NCBI GenBank assembly: GCA_001579985.1
Contig: LRSR01007860.1
Coordinates: 1 to 29,428, forward strand
Origin: Hypsibius dujardini
Lineage: Eukaryota > Tardigrada > Eutardigrada > Parachela > Hypsibiidae
DNA: 29,428 bases
Reading direction: 5' to 3'
A program made the position numbers and the translations under genes. Every line of letters starts with the position of its first letter. Within the stretch, counting starts at the first letter, position 1. This document shows, in pieces, positions 29,334 through 29,428 of the stretch. A model generated the notes under the pieces. It made no database searches and was not told the origin of the DNA. It saw nothing but the letters and a program-made list of their open reading frames with translations.

Positions 29334-29428
29334 ATATCTTTGATATCAAGAGACGCAAGTAATTGAACCAAGTGGCCCACCAAAAATTGGCTTATCTCGC
29401 GATCTCAAAAAACAAATAGCAATTTACC

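Overview
This is eukaryotic, almost certainly invertebrate animal, nuclear DNA. Coding information is split into short exons with GT..AG introns of about 140-540 bp, and the introns are loaded with degenerate tetranucleotide (CAGA)n/(TCTG)n microsatellites. The one protein I can name is a BET-family bromodomain protein, an animal/fungal/plant chromatin reader. I cannot assign a phylum. No bacterial operon, rRNA operon, CRISPR array, intact transposase or reverse transcriptase is visible. Many long open frames in the window are only microsatellites read as (CLSV)n.

Layout. (1) 1-2702, plus strand: the C-terminal half of a BET gene (end of bromodomain 2, basic/AT-hook-like linker, NET domain, Ser/Glu tail), five exons with consistent splice phases. 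(2) 3.2-5.6 kb: a Q/N/E-rich possible exon, a decayed GC-rich repeat, one microsatellite. (3) 5.8-10.5 kb: an unrecognised gene family ('gene X') present as plus-strand and minus-strand pieces facing each other. The minus copy has three phase-compatible exons; the plus copy has a frameshift. (4) 10.9-11.5 kb: an imperfect fold-back element. (5) 11.5-13.7 kb: a second BET copy in inverted orientation, truncated inside an exon just after bromodomain 2 and carrying frameshifting homopolymer differences. Its last intron plus last exon are identical by eye to copy 1 over about 660 nt, while the flanks differ. (6) 13.7-20.4 kb: mostly non-coding, with dispersed repeats, hairpins and a possible 5S-like relic. 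(7) 20.5-25.7 kb, plus strand: exon-like open segments, a 460-bp tandem duplication, and a well-supported unrecognised multi-exon gene ('gene Y', 251 residues in view). (8) 25.7-27.9 kb: repeats and a doubtful ORF. (9) 27.9-29.3 kb, plus strand: the phase-consistent last exons of a second unrecognised gene ('gene Z'), followed by AATAAA.

The main signal is nested inverted duplication: BET(+) - X(+) - X(-) - fold-back - BET(-). The two BET copies appear to have exchanged sequence recently over their NET-encoding last exon. Functional interplay between the genes cannot be inferred from the sequence. All exon models are by eye, without transcript support.
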